Assembly (NCBI GenBank): GCA_964017145.1
Contig: OZ024845.1
Span: 3,410,001-3,474,000, forward strand
Origin: Agrocybe praecox
Taxonomy: Eukaryota; Basidiomycota; Agaricomycetes; Agaricales; Agrocybaceae
Direction: 5' to 3'
Length of the DNA: 64,000 nucleotides
Shown in pieces: positions 9,345 through 19,995 of this stretch. The notes beneath the pieces are model-generated. The model had not been told where the DNA came from. It ran no database searches and saw only the letters and a program-made list of their open reading frames with translations. Positions within the stretch are counted from its first letter, which is position 1. Each line of letters opens with the position of its first letter. Position numbers and translations under genes: made by a program.

Positions 9345-12300
9345 TTATCCAACCCCTGCGGGTCGCCTGAACGCAAACGCTGAGTCGTTGTCATCCAGGA
9401 ACTTGATCAGATGCACCAGGAGTTCCGGTGACCGACCGTCGTGCTCGCGTGTATGTTTTGTACACACTTGCAATATATGTGCGCGCGTCTGCAGGTGGTG
9501 GCCGCATTCGCATGCATGAGATTCTTGAATGTTGAAGCACTCGTAATAAGCACCAATGGGAGCGTGATTGAGGATGCATCTCATCATCCTCGCGACGTAC
9601 GGAATGTGTGCATCTTTCACTTCGCGGAGCCAAGTACCTTCATTAAGATATGTCGGCTCGAGTAAATCCCCGGCGAGATTCTTGAGGCGCATAAAGTTAT
9701 GTCCTCGGTAGTTGGGGTCCCGGAAGAGAGTCTTCCAGTCCTCCTGTACAGTCTTAGTGACGACCTTTCGTACACTGTCCAAAGAGGTAGCCGGGTGATC
9801 CCCGACCGGTTCGACTTGAGCCCGACTGATGTCATTGGCTTCTTGGTGTATCCTCCATTTCAGTTTCAATGGAACCTGAATGAAGTCTACTTTGCACGCA
9901 GCATCTTCTTCTAGCCACGGTTGGAGGGCTCGACAGATGGCTAGGGAGTGTCCTTGGCCACTATGGAGGGTGGGATCCAGTGCTCGTTTGGCCGATGCCA
10001 TCGAGTCAGTGAAGATAACGATCCGTTCGCAATCGTCCTGCTGTGTAGCAAGGACAATCGCTGAGTGGATGGCAAAGAGCTCTGCATCAGGTGCAGTCAC
10101 TCGTCCGGCAGGATGCGATACGGTATGGATCCGTTCGTGTCCCCGGTATAGTAGGGCAGTCGAGACCGCCTGTCGCTGTACGTCGTTCGGCACCGAAGCG
10201 TCGACTGCGCAGTACACCGTTGTTTCTTGGTCTTGTGCTTCTCGAAGCACTTGATTAAGACCTACGCGAACCGCGTCTGCTGACTCGTCGTCAGTGGGGC
10301 ACGGTTCGAATGTGAATCGGTCGTCGAATAGATCCAACAACCTATTTCCAGGCCGAGCCTCTGTCGCCACAGGCGAGAAAGACTCTGTGAGTTCAGGGAG
10401 ATGACGGTCTATCTCCATGAGGGCTCCTCCGACCTTTGCTTTCTGGGCGGGAGTGAGCCTTGAGATTGCCAACGGGTGAACGTCAGCCCGCTTGTGATGC
10501 TCCTCAGAGAGGAGTGACCTAAGCGGATGAGTGTCTGATAGCGTGGCAGCGCGGTAGTTAGACCGACCGCCTAGTTTCTTCAGATGGAGGTGGACTGGGA
10601 TGAGGCCCGCGAGGGCCTCAACCCCGCCTGTGGGGGAGGTGCGAAATGCTCCTGTAATCCAAAGTGCCGCTTTACGCTGCATTTTGCGCAAGTCCTCGAG
10701 GGCTCCCTTGGAGCGGGAGCCTTCGAAGTACCACAGACGGTATCCGTACGTCGCTATTGGTAAGACGCATGCACGGTATAGTAGTCGCTTCTCCTTGGGG
10801 TGGAGACCGCGAGTTGAGCTTCCAAGCATCTTCATGGCTTTCACCGATGATAGGGACTTGGTAGAGTAGAACCGCACATGCTCTTTGAATGTGAGCTTGC
10901 GGTCGAAGTAGAAGCCCAAGTAGCGCCAGACGCGCTTAGGGCGAAGGGGGGTGTCTCCCGTATAGGGGGCATATCCGAGATCAAGGGGTGGCGGGTCGTA
11001 GGTGTGCGACCGGTCGAAGCATGCGTATTCGGACTTGTTGTGTTCGAGGATAAGTCCGATGGCGGTGAAGAGTCGAAGGAGGACTGCATAGGCAGCCACA
11101 AGGGTTACCGTATTCTCCTGGAGGGTTTTGGCTTGGGCAATGCATGTGCCGTCGTCCACGTATGATAGAAGTGATGTCTTGAGAGATATCTCTTCCATAT
11201 GGTATAATTTCATCACCGGGGCGATGTATAATGCTGAGAGGACGGGGGACAAGGCGGAGCCTTGTCCCACGCCGACGTCCGCCTGCCGGGGGTCGGATGT
11301 GAACGAATTCTATCTATAAGATGTGTATCGGTCGACGAGATAAGATGAGAAGAACCGCGCCACAAGTGGCGAGAACCCCTGCTTCTTGAGTATTGCCTTG
11401 AGCATGTCATGGTTAAGAGATGGGAAGAACTGGGCGATGTCGAACGCGACAACGCTAGTCTTAAGTCCCTTAGTCCACCCGGTGCGAATCAGATGGGTAA
11501 GGTACAGCCCTGCATCTTCGGTTGAGCGCTGACGCACTCCTCCGACTTGGTTAGGGTGAACAAGATCAAATTTGATCATGTCGTATTGAAGACGATTCGA
11601 AATCATCTTCTCAATAAGTTTCCCGGTGGTATTCAACAGCACAATGGGCCGGAATGCCTTGGGGTCTGAGTATGTAGGTTTGCCCGGCTTCGGTATAATA
11701 ACTGAAGTCGACTCCTTAAAGTGCCTCGGCCAATGCCCTACACGAATGCAAGCGTTGGCTAGGTCGATAAGAAGTTGTGAAGCAGCAAGCTGCTTCACAA
11801 CTTCTTTGAGAACTGGCCATGACACATGGTCCGGGCCTGGGGAAGACAGACTTGAACAGGACGCAAGCGCCTCGTCCAGTTCTAACTTGGAGAATGGGGG
11901 CCAGTCCCTTTCCTGTAAGGTTAGGAGGGGATCGAGCACGGTAAGATCTACTACTCGGCCGGAGGCCGAGTTGTAGGTGTTGTGGAGGGCATCCCATAGG
12001 GGATCCATTCCGTGGCAGGGCTGTCCTTGGTATTGGATAGCTTCACAGGCGGGTAACTTGCGCTGTTTGACCCATTCCATTAGGTCCCACAGGCGTCTGT
12101 TGGTGTATGCGATTTCTGTGATCCGGAGTTCAAAGAAGTCGCGTTTGACATCCTTAATGGTTTTGCGAAATGCTTTCCACTTCTCGTCGGTTTTATCCAG
12201 ACGATATGCGGCAAGTGAGTTGGTGCACTCGTCATTCCACCATGGCTTCGAGTGCTTTGTGATTCGGGTCTCCTTTGCATGGGAATCCCATGCAGCGGTG

Positions 12301-13205
12301 AAGACATCGGCAAGTGCTTGCGCTACTCGCTCAACGTCATCCCTGGTTTCGAGACGTCCCGCTTCTATGGCAGAAACTTTCCCGGGCAGCTCGGTCTTCC
12401 ACGCTTTGTAAGCGTCGGATCCCTTGGCGATCGTGAAGCGGATCACGTCTTCGACGTCATCCCCTAATTTGACAGAAGCTATCAACGGAATGTGATCCGT
12501 TCGCCCCTGATGTTCCGGTGCACGAGTAACGCGACTTCTCGCTGACTCAGCAATCCCGTGGAATACCAGATCTATGACCGAAGGCCGGAGGTCTGGATTG
12601 TTGGATATAAATGTAGGACCCGGATTGGACGGTGCCGTCCATTCTAGGTCAAGTTCGGCTGCTATGTCCAGCAGCGCGATAGCATCCCACCGATGGTATG
12701 TGACATTGGGGTCCCATATCCTCGAGTGTGTGTTAAAGTCCCCCCCCATATACTGGAAGGGCGGTAGTTCGTCGACATGGTCTTGTAAGAACCGGATCGC
12801 CGTGCTGGCTTCATCTGAATATACATTCATGAAATTATAAGTCTCGTTGCCTTGAAACAACGAGAGAACAAAGATGTCGCGATGATCAATAAGATCTCGC
12901 CTCATTGAAGGTCGGAGCCTCTCGAGTCGCTTCGACACGTATGCCATGACTCGGGGGGGAATCTCCTCGTTTTCCGGGGGGCGTACCATGTACAACCATG
13001 CAGGATGCATAGGTGCGCCAACGATATTGTCACCTTCTTTGTTAGTAGAAGAAGGAGCTTGTCTTATAATCCGCCAGGGCGGTTCTTGTATAAAGATGAT
13101 GTCAACCGTATCGATTAACGTCTCGAGTAACACGTGTAGGTATTCATATTTCTTAGCTACATTGTGCGAGTATATACTAATCTCCCTGCCTAGGCCGTTG
13201 CGCAT
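9345..13205 (-). pseudogene. retrotransposon ORF2: endonuclease, reverse transcriptase, RNase H (one nonsense codon)
   Basis: The 1286-codon frame starts at ATG 13205. An APE-type endonuclease (IIFIQEPPW, GGDFNTH, SVIDLVF, TDHIPL) nicks target DNA. The reverse transcriptase follows (SVIIPKPGK, AFRPIVLLNT, FDIAQFFPSLNHD, GQGSALSPVLS, catalytic SYVDDG). Type I RNase H comes next (AVDASV, DAELFAI, FTDSMA, HQEAND), and then a C-terminal Cys/His cluster (CECGHHLQTRAHILQVCTKH). A TAG at 11308-11310 replaces the TGG (Trp) found in copies 2 and 3 (TSYRWNSF). All catalytic motifs are otherwise present, so decay is recent. The start overlaps the ORF1 stop (TAATG). Confidence 0.92.
11771..11804. repeat. 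perfect 16-bp inverted repeat (hairpin) inside ORF2
   Basis: GAAGTTGTGAAGCAGC (11771-11786) is followed by AA and its exact complement (11789-11804). It lies in the coding region just upstream of the RT fingers, encoding part of LKEVVKQLAASQL. The copy at 15976-19295 lacks a 39-nt (13-codon) segment containing this hairpin. The 4-bp direct repeat AGAA flanks the missing segment, which suggests slippage across the hairpin. Confidence 0.85.
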
Positions 13206-15175
13206 TAAGCTACGGGGAGGGGGTTAGTACGATCGCGGACGTTCTGTCGAATACGACGAACCTCTGCATATTTGCCATCGATCCATGCACGATCGAAGCG
13301 GTTGGTCCAGAACTTGCATTTACGCGAGTTCGCGGCGTGGGCACCCTTGCAATTGACGCAGTGCTCCGTGTGGGGACACGGCTGGCCGGCTGGGGTTGGT
13401 TCGAGGGGAGGGTTCGCGTTGGCATTCCCTTTGCAGCATTTGGCGACGTCGCGATGTTCGTCAGCCTTGCGCGGACCCATGCAATGGGGGCAGGACGCGG
13501 CACGTTGCCTGCATCCTTTGTCAGAGTGGCCCCATCGCCAGCAATGCTGGCAGAGGGGGACACCGGTGTGTGTGGTGGCTGCTTGGATTTCGCACTGCCT
13601 TCCTAGGACCATAACAGACTTGTTAATAATCTGCTTGGCGCGAGCTCCGGACTTGGTGTCCCAGATGTCGATGTAAGCTATACCCATGGTGCTAGCCGGG
13701 GAGTTGTGAACGATGCGCGCCTCGCGTGCAAAGTTTAAGTTGCCGCCTAGCGGAGAGGACTTGAGGGCCCCCTGCACTATGTCGGATGTGATTCTGGACG
13801 TTCTCGCTGCGTCCGTGTAATAGGGAATGTCCACGATGCGGACAAACGATGTGGCAACTGGGAGGCTGACGGTGATGCCGTTGGCGACTTGGTTGAAGGA
13901 AGTGTTGGCTTGACCTCGAAGATATTCGAGGTCTCGCTCGTTGGCCACGCCATCGGTGTGGAGGGTGTATCCTGCATAGGCCTGGGCCATTGACAGAATT
14001 TGGAGGGTAGAGCCCCCATCGCGGAGTGCGCGTCGGGCTCGTACTATATATAAATTGAAGTCGCAGGTTGGGATTGCGCCCTCGAATTGGATTAGGACCT
14101 GTCTTCTCGACGGTCCCCCTGCGACGAAAGAGGGGAGCTGCGACTTGCGCTTTCGCGACTTTGTCGGCCCCGCTGCATTCTGATTGGTTGCCTGTGCCAC
14201 TGCATTAATGGGCAATTGAGGGGCGACCTTCGCGAGTTGCGCGACGGTCACGGGTTGCTTCGGTCCTTGGCCGAGGCGAGAGGCATAAGACCCCTTGCCT
14301 GGACCAGCGGTCCGACGAGAAGGAAGCGGTGGCACAATTCTTCCGAACCGAGTCTCCGGTACCTTAGGCTGTTGCATCGGCTGTGTGGTAGCCGGTGCTG
14401 TAGGATTGGGCCTCTTCAGTCCAGACCCTGAAGGTCCGGGCTTCTGAGGCCGTGTGGGAGGGGGAACCTCCTTTTGCTTCCCCTTGTCCGTGCGCGGTGG
14501 GGGTCGTGGGGTGATGAGGGCTGCCTCGCCGAGGCTGCCCCCACTGGGTTGTTGGGGTGGGGTTTTGGGCCCCTCCACCATTCCTGACCAGTCTCCGGTC
14601 CCTGTGTGACCAGAGGTGTCGATTTCCATATTGTCCTCGTCGTCGTCGAAGGATCTGAGGGTGCGAATGCGCCTGGCGTTAGCCGATATATCGAACATCG
14701 TTTCGGCCAGGTGTTTTATGTCGGGGGCTCCAGCGAGGAGCTCGTCTCGTTCGGGCTGGGTGGCTAGGATTTCCAGCCAGCGGTTTGTCGCCATGAGGGC
14801 TCGGCGGATCTGCACCACTTCGTCGTTAAAGCCCTCTTGGCCGTCGAATGGTGAGTCGTCAATACGTGGTACCGCTCCTGAGAGCAGTGCGCCTTCGGTG
14901 CGAGGCCTCTTGCGCGAAGAGGATAGTCGAGAGGTGGATCGGGAATCGTGTGATGATGCTCGATCGTCGTCGTTGTCGTCCATATTCTCGTCTCGGACGT
15001 CCGAGTCGGCATGGGAGGGGGCTGGCGTCGCCTGTCTGCTGACAGGGACATCCGATGTGGTGGTCCTTGGGCTCGCAGACGCAGAGGTCTGCAAGCGAGA
15101 GGGAGTGGCGCCTTGGCTTGTCGGTGGTGCAGATCGGCGTGTACCTGCAGCACCCCTTGGTGGTGTTTTGGCCAT
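13205..15175 (-). CDS. retrotransposon ORF1, gag-like nucleic-acid-binding protein
   Basis: The 656-residue frame is uninterrupted from ATG 15175 to TAA 13205-13207. The N-terminal half is low-complexity and rich in Pro, Ser, Arg and Asp. The C-terminal third carries three zinc-knuckle-like clusters: CQHCWRWGHSDKGC (CX2CX4HX4C), CPHCMGPRKADEH...C, and CVNCKGAHAANSRKC. This is the usual layout of ORF1 proteins of Tad1/I/Jockey-type elements, which coat the element RNA. Its stop codon shares a base with the ORF2 start (TAATG), so ORF2 translation probably depends on ribosomes ending here. It is a mobile-element protein, not a host gene. Confidence 0.88.
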   Translation of the reverse strand: MAKTPPRGAAGTRRSAPPTSQGATPSRLQTSASASPRTTTSDVPVSRQATPAPSHADSDVRDENMDDNDDDRASSHDSRSTSRLSSSRKRPRTEGALLSGAVPRIDDSPFDGQEGFNDEVVQIRRALMATNRWLEILATQPERDELLAGAPDIKHLAETMFDISANARRIRTLRSFDDDEDNMEIDTSGHTGTGDWSGMVEGPKTPPQQPSGGSLGEAALITPRPPPRTDKGKQKEVPPPTRPQKPGPSGSGLKRPNPTAPATTQPMQQPKVPETRFGRIVPPLPSRRTAGPGKGSYASRLGQGPKQPVTVAQLAKVAPQLPINAVAQATNQNAAGPTKSRKRKSQLPSFVAGGPSRRQVLIQFEGAIPTCDFNLYIVRARRALRDGGSTLQILSMAQAYAGYTLHTDGVANERDLEYLRGQANTSFNQVANGITVSLPVATSFVRIVDIPYYTDAARTSRITSDIVQGALKSSPLGGNLNFAREARIVHNSPASTMGIAYIDIWDTKSGARAKQIINKSVMVLGRQCEIQAATTHTGVPLCQHCWRWGHSDKGCRQRAASCPHCMGPRKADEHRDVAKCCKGNANANPPLEPTPAGQPCPHTEHCVNCKGAHAANSRKCKFWTNRFDRAWIDGKYAEVRRIRQNVRDRTNPLPVA

Positions 15176-15380
15176 TGTTCGCGAACCAGTAGTTGTACCG
15201 ATTCGAATGTATCGTTACCCGAGTATTGCTACCCAGTTCCGATCGTTTTGCGAGTAAGAGTAAGCGAAAACAATAAGTTGCAAAAGTCGATGGTGGTGGT
15301 AACGAGTCAAGAAGAGATGACCGAAATCTATATAAAAGTCCATATATACAAGTCCAATTCAAAGTGTTTGATCACTAATT

Positions 15381-15975
15381 TCAACAACATGCCCTCTCGG
15401 ACTGCGGAACTTGTTCTGCTCAGTCTTCGGACTCTTTGCCATTACAATGGCGTGCGCCTCAGTACTCGGACTTGTGGGATTCGTCCTGACCCTGCGGGGG
15501 CGTTCGGGGCCCTTCAGTGGGTACCTTGGTTTGTGGGCTTCGGCCTGACCTCTCGGGGGCGCCCGGGCTAAGCGGAAGCGGCGATGCGACTTGGAACGTG
15601 AGGGGACTGCGGATTGGGTGGGGCAGGGACTGTGGGTTGGGCTCGATGCCCGGCCATATTGCTTAATCGCTTGCGATGGCGCAAGCAAGCAAGCATTGTG
15701 GCCGGGCATCGAGCTCAACCCACAGTCCACACCCTGCCCAGACCACAGTCCCCTCACGTTCCAAGCCGCATCGCTGCTTCTGCTTAGCCCGAGTGCCCCC
15801 GAAGGGTCAGGCCGAAGCCCACAAACCCAGGTACCCACTAAAGGGCCCCCAACGCCCCCGCAGGGTTAGGACGAATCCCACAAGTTGGAGTACTAGAGCA
15901 CGCGCCATTGTAATGGCAAGGAATCCGCAGTCCGAGACGAGCACGTCCCGCAGGCCAAGCCAAGGCCCAACCTGC
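15381..15975. repeat. large inverted repeat formed by two retrotransposon 3' UTRs tail to tail
   Basis: From about 15381 to 15660 the family 3' UTR reads in plus orientation (CTTTGCCATTACAATGGCG ... TGGGCTCGATGCCCGGCCA). From about 15690 to 15975 the same 3' UTR reads in minus orientation (GGCCGGGCATCGAGCTCA ... CGCCATTGTAATGGCAA). The arms are about 270 bp, with a spacer of roughly 40 bp built from the AATCGCTTGCGATGGCGCAAGC stem-loop region. No poly(A)/poly(T) is left at the centre, so both tails were lost. Confidence 0.8.
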
Positions 15976-18900
15976 TTATCCAACCCCTGCGGGTCGCCTG
16001 AACGCAAACGCTGAGTCGTTGTCATCCAGGAATTTGATCAGATGCACCAGGAGTTCCGGTGACCGACCGTCGTGCTCGCGTGTATGCTTCGTACACACTT
16101 GCAATATGTGTGCGCGCGTCTGCAGGTGGTGGCCGCATTCGCATGCATGAGCTTCTTGAATGTTGAAACGCTCGTAGTAAGCGCCAATTGGAGCGTGATT
16201 GAGGATGCATCTCATCATCCTCGCGACGTACGGTATATGCGCGTCTTTCACTTCACGGAGCCAAGTACCTTCTTGAAGGTACGTCGGCTCGAGTAAATCC
16301 CCGGCGAGATTTTTGAGTGGCAAGAAATTATGCCCTCGGTAGTTGGGGTCCCGGAAGAGTATCTTCCAGTCTTCCTGTACTGTTTTAGTGACGACCTTTC
16401 GTACACTGTCCAAAGAAGTAGCCGGGTGATCCCCGACAGGTTCGACTTGAGCCCGACTGATGTCGTTGGCTTCTTGGTGTATCCTCCATTTCAGTTTCGA
16501 AGGAACCTGAATGAAGTCTACTTTGCATGCCGCGTCTTCCTCTAGCCACGGTTGTAGTGCTCGGCATATGGCCAAAGAATGTCCTTGACCACTGTGGAGG
16601 GTGGGGTCCAACGCTCGTTTGGCTGAGGCCATCGAGTCGGTGAAAATAATGATGCGTTCGCAATCGTCCTGCTGGGTGGCTAAGACAATCGCTGAGCGAA
16701 TGGCAAAGAGTTCTGCATCGGGTGCAGTCACTCGTCCGGCAGGATGCGATACGGTATGAATCCGCTCGTGTCCCCGGTATAATAGGGCAGTCGAAACCGC
16801 CTGTCGTTGTACGTCGTTTGGCACCGAAGCGTCAACTGCACAATACACCGTTGTTTCTTGGTCTTGTGCTTCACGAAGCACTTGGTTAAGACCTACTCGT
16901 ACCGCGTCCGCTGACTCGTCATCAGTCGGGCAAGGTTCGAATGTGAAACGGTCGTCGAATAGATCCAACAACCTGTTTCCAGGACGAGCCTCTGTCGCGA
17001 CGGGCAAGAAGGACTCTGTGAGTTCAGGGAGATGACGGTCTATCTCCATGAGGGCCCCTCCTACCTTTGCTTTCTGAGCAGGAGTGAGCCTTGAGATTGC
17101 TAACGGGTGAACGTCAGCCCGCTTATGATGCTCCTCGGAGAGGAGCACCCTAAGCGGATGAGTGTCTGATAACGTGGCAGCCCGATAGTTGGACCGGCCG
17201 CCTAGTTTCTTCAGATGGAGGTGGACGGGGATGAGGCCCGCGAGGGCCTCAACCCCGCCTGTAGGGGAGGTGCGGAATGCACCTGTGATCCAAAGTGCCG
17301 CTTTACGCTGCATTTTGCGCAGGTCCTCGAGAGCTCCCTTGGAACGGGAGCCTTCGAAGTACCACAGACGATACCCATACGTCGCGATTGGTAAGACGCA
17401 TGCACGATACAGTAGTCGCTTCTCCTTGGGGTGGAGTCCACGAGTTGAACTTCCAAGCATCTTCATGGCTTTCACCGATGATAGAGACTTGGTGGAGTAG
17501 AACCGCACATGCTCCTTGAATGTGAGCTTACGGTCAAAGTAGAAGCCCAAATAGCGCCATACGCGCTTAGGGCGAAGGGGGGTGTCTCCCGTATAGGGGG
17601 CGTAGCCGAGGTCAAGAGGTGGCGGGTCGTAATTGTGTGACCGGTCGAAGCAGGCGTATTCGGACTTGTTGTGTTCAAGGATGAGTCCGATAGCGGTGAA
17701 GAGTCGAAGGAGGACTGCATAGGCAGCCACAAGGGTTACCGTGTTCTCCTGGAGAGTTTTGGCCTGGGCAATGCATGTGCCGTCGTCCACGTATGATAGA
17801 AGTGATGTCTTGCGAGATATCTCTTCCATATGGTATAGTTTCATCACCGGGGCGATGTACAATGCTGAGAGGACGGGGGACAAGGCGGAGCCTTGTCCCA
17901 CGCCGACATCCGCCTGCCGGGGGTCGGATGTGAACGAATTCCACCTGTATGAGGTGTATCGATCGACGAGGTAGGATGAGAAGAACCGCGCCACTAGTGG
18001 CGAGAACCCCTGTTTCCTTAGTATGGCCTTGAGCATATCATGGTTGAGAGATGGGAAGAACTGGGCGATGTCGAAGGCGACAACGCTAGTCTTGAGTCCC
18101 TTAGTCCACCCAGTGCGAATCAGATGGGTAAGGTACAGCCCTGCGTCTTCGGTTGAGCGCTGACGCACTCCTCCGACTTGGTTGGGATGAACAAGGTCGA
18201 ACTTGATCATGTCGTATTGAAGACGATTGGAAATCATCTTCTCAATGAGTTTCCCCGTGGTGTTCAACAGCACTATGGGCCGGAATGCTTTGGGGTCTGA
18301 GTATGTAGGTTTACCCGGCTTCGGTATAATGACCGACGTCGATTCCTTAAAGTGCCTCGGCCAATGCCCGACGCGAATGCAGGCGTTGGCTAGGTCGATA
18401 AGAACTGGCCAGGACACATGGTCTGGACCGGGGGAGGAGAGACTTGAGCAAGACGCAAGCGCCTCGTCTAGTTCTAACTTGGAGAATGGAGGCCAGTCCC
18501 TTTCCTGAAGAGTGGGGAGGGGGTCTAGCACTGTAAGATCTACCACTCGGCCGGAGGCCGAGTTGTAGGTGTTATGGAGGGCATCCCATAGGGAGTCCAT
18601 TCCATGGCATGGCTGTCCTTGGTATTGGATAGCTTCACAGGCGGGTAACTTGCGCTGTTTGACCCATTCCATTAGGTCCCACGGGCGTCTGTTGGTATAT
18701 GCGATTTCTGTGATCCGTAGTTCAAAGAAGTCGCGCTTAACATCCTTAACGGTTTTGCGAAATGCTTTCCACTTCTCGTCGGTTTTATCCAGACGATATG
18801 CGGCAAGCGTGTTTGTGCACTCGTCATTCCACCATGGTTTCGAGTGCTTTGTGATTCGGGTCTCCTTTGCATGGGCATCCCACGCACTGGTGAAGACATC

Positions 18901-19295
18901 CGCGAGGGCTTGCGCCACTCGCTCAACATCATCCCTGGTTTCGAGACGTTCTACCTCTATGGCAGCAACTTTCCCCAGCAGCTCGGTCTTCCACGCTTTG
19001 TAAGCATCGGAGCCCTTTGCGATTGTGAAGCGGATCACGTCTTCAACGTCATCCCCTAATTTGACAGAAGCTATCAATGGAATGTGATCCGTTCGCCCCT
19101 GATGTTCGGGTGCTCGAGTGACGCGACTTCTCGCTGACTTAGCAATCCCACGGAATACCAGATCTATGACTGAAGGCCGAAGGTCTGGATTGTTGGATAT
19201 AAATGTAGGACCTGGATTGGACGGCTCAGTCCATTCTAGGTCCAGTTCAGCTGCTATGTCTAGCAGCACGATAGCGTCCCACCGATGATACGTGA
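15976..19295 (-). CDS. retrotransposon ORF2, copy 2, partial: frame open but cut by an assembly gap
   Basis: This copy is open from the gap edge (19295, just inside the endonuclease at TYHRWDAIVLLDIAAEL) to the TAA at 15976. It includes intact RT (FDIAQFFPSLNHD, GVGQGSALSPVLS, SYVDDG) and RNase H (AVDASV, FTDSMA). Relative to copy 1 it has the TGG in place of the nonsense codon but lacks 13 codons just upstream of the RT (SWPVL joined to LIDLANACI). Endonuclease N-terminus, ORF1 and 5' UTR are not visible. A longer frame running through the gap to 19968 is an artefact, because beyond the gap the sequence is a different fragment. Confidence 0.85.
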
Positions 19296-19495
19296 NNNNN
19301 NNNNNNNNNNNNNNNNNNNNNNNNNNNNNNNNNNNNNNNNNNNNNNNNNNNNNNNNNNNNNNNNNNNNNNNNNNNNNNNNNNNNNNNNNNNNNNNNNNNN
19401 NNNNNNNNNNNNNNNNNNNNNNNNNNNNNNNNNNNNNNNNNNNNNNNNNNNNNNNNNNNNNNNNNNNNNNNNNNNNNNNNNNNNNNNNNNNNNNN
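19296..19495. other. assembly gap, 200 N
   Basis: The run of exactly 200 unknown bases is a scaffold gap placed inside retrotransposon sequence. On the left lies endonuclease sequence of copy 2; on the right lies 3' UTR sequence of another minus-strand copy. The true distance and the order of the flanks are not certain, since identical repeats on both sides could be mis-joined. Confidence 0.98.
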
Positions 19496-19995
19496 AAGCC
19501 CACAAACCCAGGTACCCACTGAAGGGCCCCGAACGCCCCCGCAAGGTCAGGACAAATCCCACAAGTCCGAGTACTGAGGCGCGCGCCATTGTAATGGCAA
19601 AGAGTCCGAAGTCCGAGCAAGGCACGTTCCGCAGTCCAAGAAGAACATGTCCCGCAGGCTGAACCGTAGCCCAGCCTGCTTATCCAACCCCTGCGGGTCG
19701 CCTGAATGCAAACGCTGAATCGTTGTCGTCCAGGAATTTGATCAGATGCACCAGGAGTTCCGGTGACCGACCGTCGTGCTCGCGTGTATGTTTCGTACAC
19801 ACTTGTAATATATGTGCACGCGTCTGCAGGTGGTGGCCGCATTCGCATGCATGAGGTTCTTGAATGTTGAAGCGCTCGTAGTAAGCGCCAATCAGTGCGT
19901 GATTGAGGATGCATCTGTTCATCCTCGCGACGAGCGTAACCAGCTCGCCTTTCACTTCGCGGAGCCAAGTACCTTCATTAAGGTACGTCGGCTCG
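19496..19995 (-). pseudogene. retrotransposon 3' UTR and ORF2 C-terminal fragment
   Basis: Minus-strand sequence contains the 3' UTR (19496-19679) and the ORF2 tail, whose TAA lies at 19680-19682. The tail reads from TYLNEGTWLREVKGELVTLVARMNRC through the Cys/His cluster (HACECGHHLQTRAHILQVCTKH) to PAGVG. It ends at about 19995, where it meets plus-strand RT sequence with CGGC shared at the junction. No RT or RNase H core is included. Confidence 0.82.

Larger units (their letters stand above)
8818..15380 (-). mobile_element. near full-length Tad/I-like non-LTR retrotransposon, copy 1
   Basis: This is the most complete copy. On the minus strand it consists of a 5' UTR (about 15176-15380), ORF1 (13205-15175), ORF2 (9345-13205), a 3' UTR of about 490 bp (8857-9344) and a poly(A) tail seen as about 38 T at 8818-8855. 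The endonuclease-RT-RNase H order with a zinc-knuckle ORF1 fits the Tad1/I/R1 group of APE-type elements found in fungi. I could not identify a target-site duplication because the 5' edge abuts another copy's 3' UTR at about 15380. Confidence 0.85.

Noticed and set aside
15976..19968. A single 1330-residue frame on the minus strand running through the gap
   Set aside because: The gap is unknown sequence and the part beyond it is out-of-frame 3' UTR and C-terminal sequence of another copy; only 15976-19295 is real ORF2.
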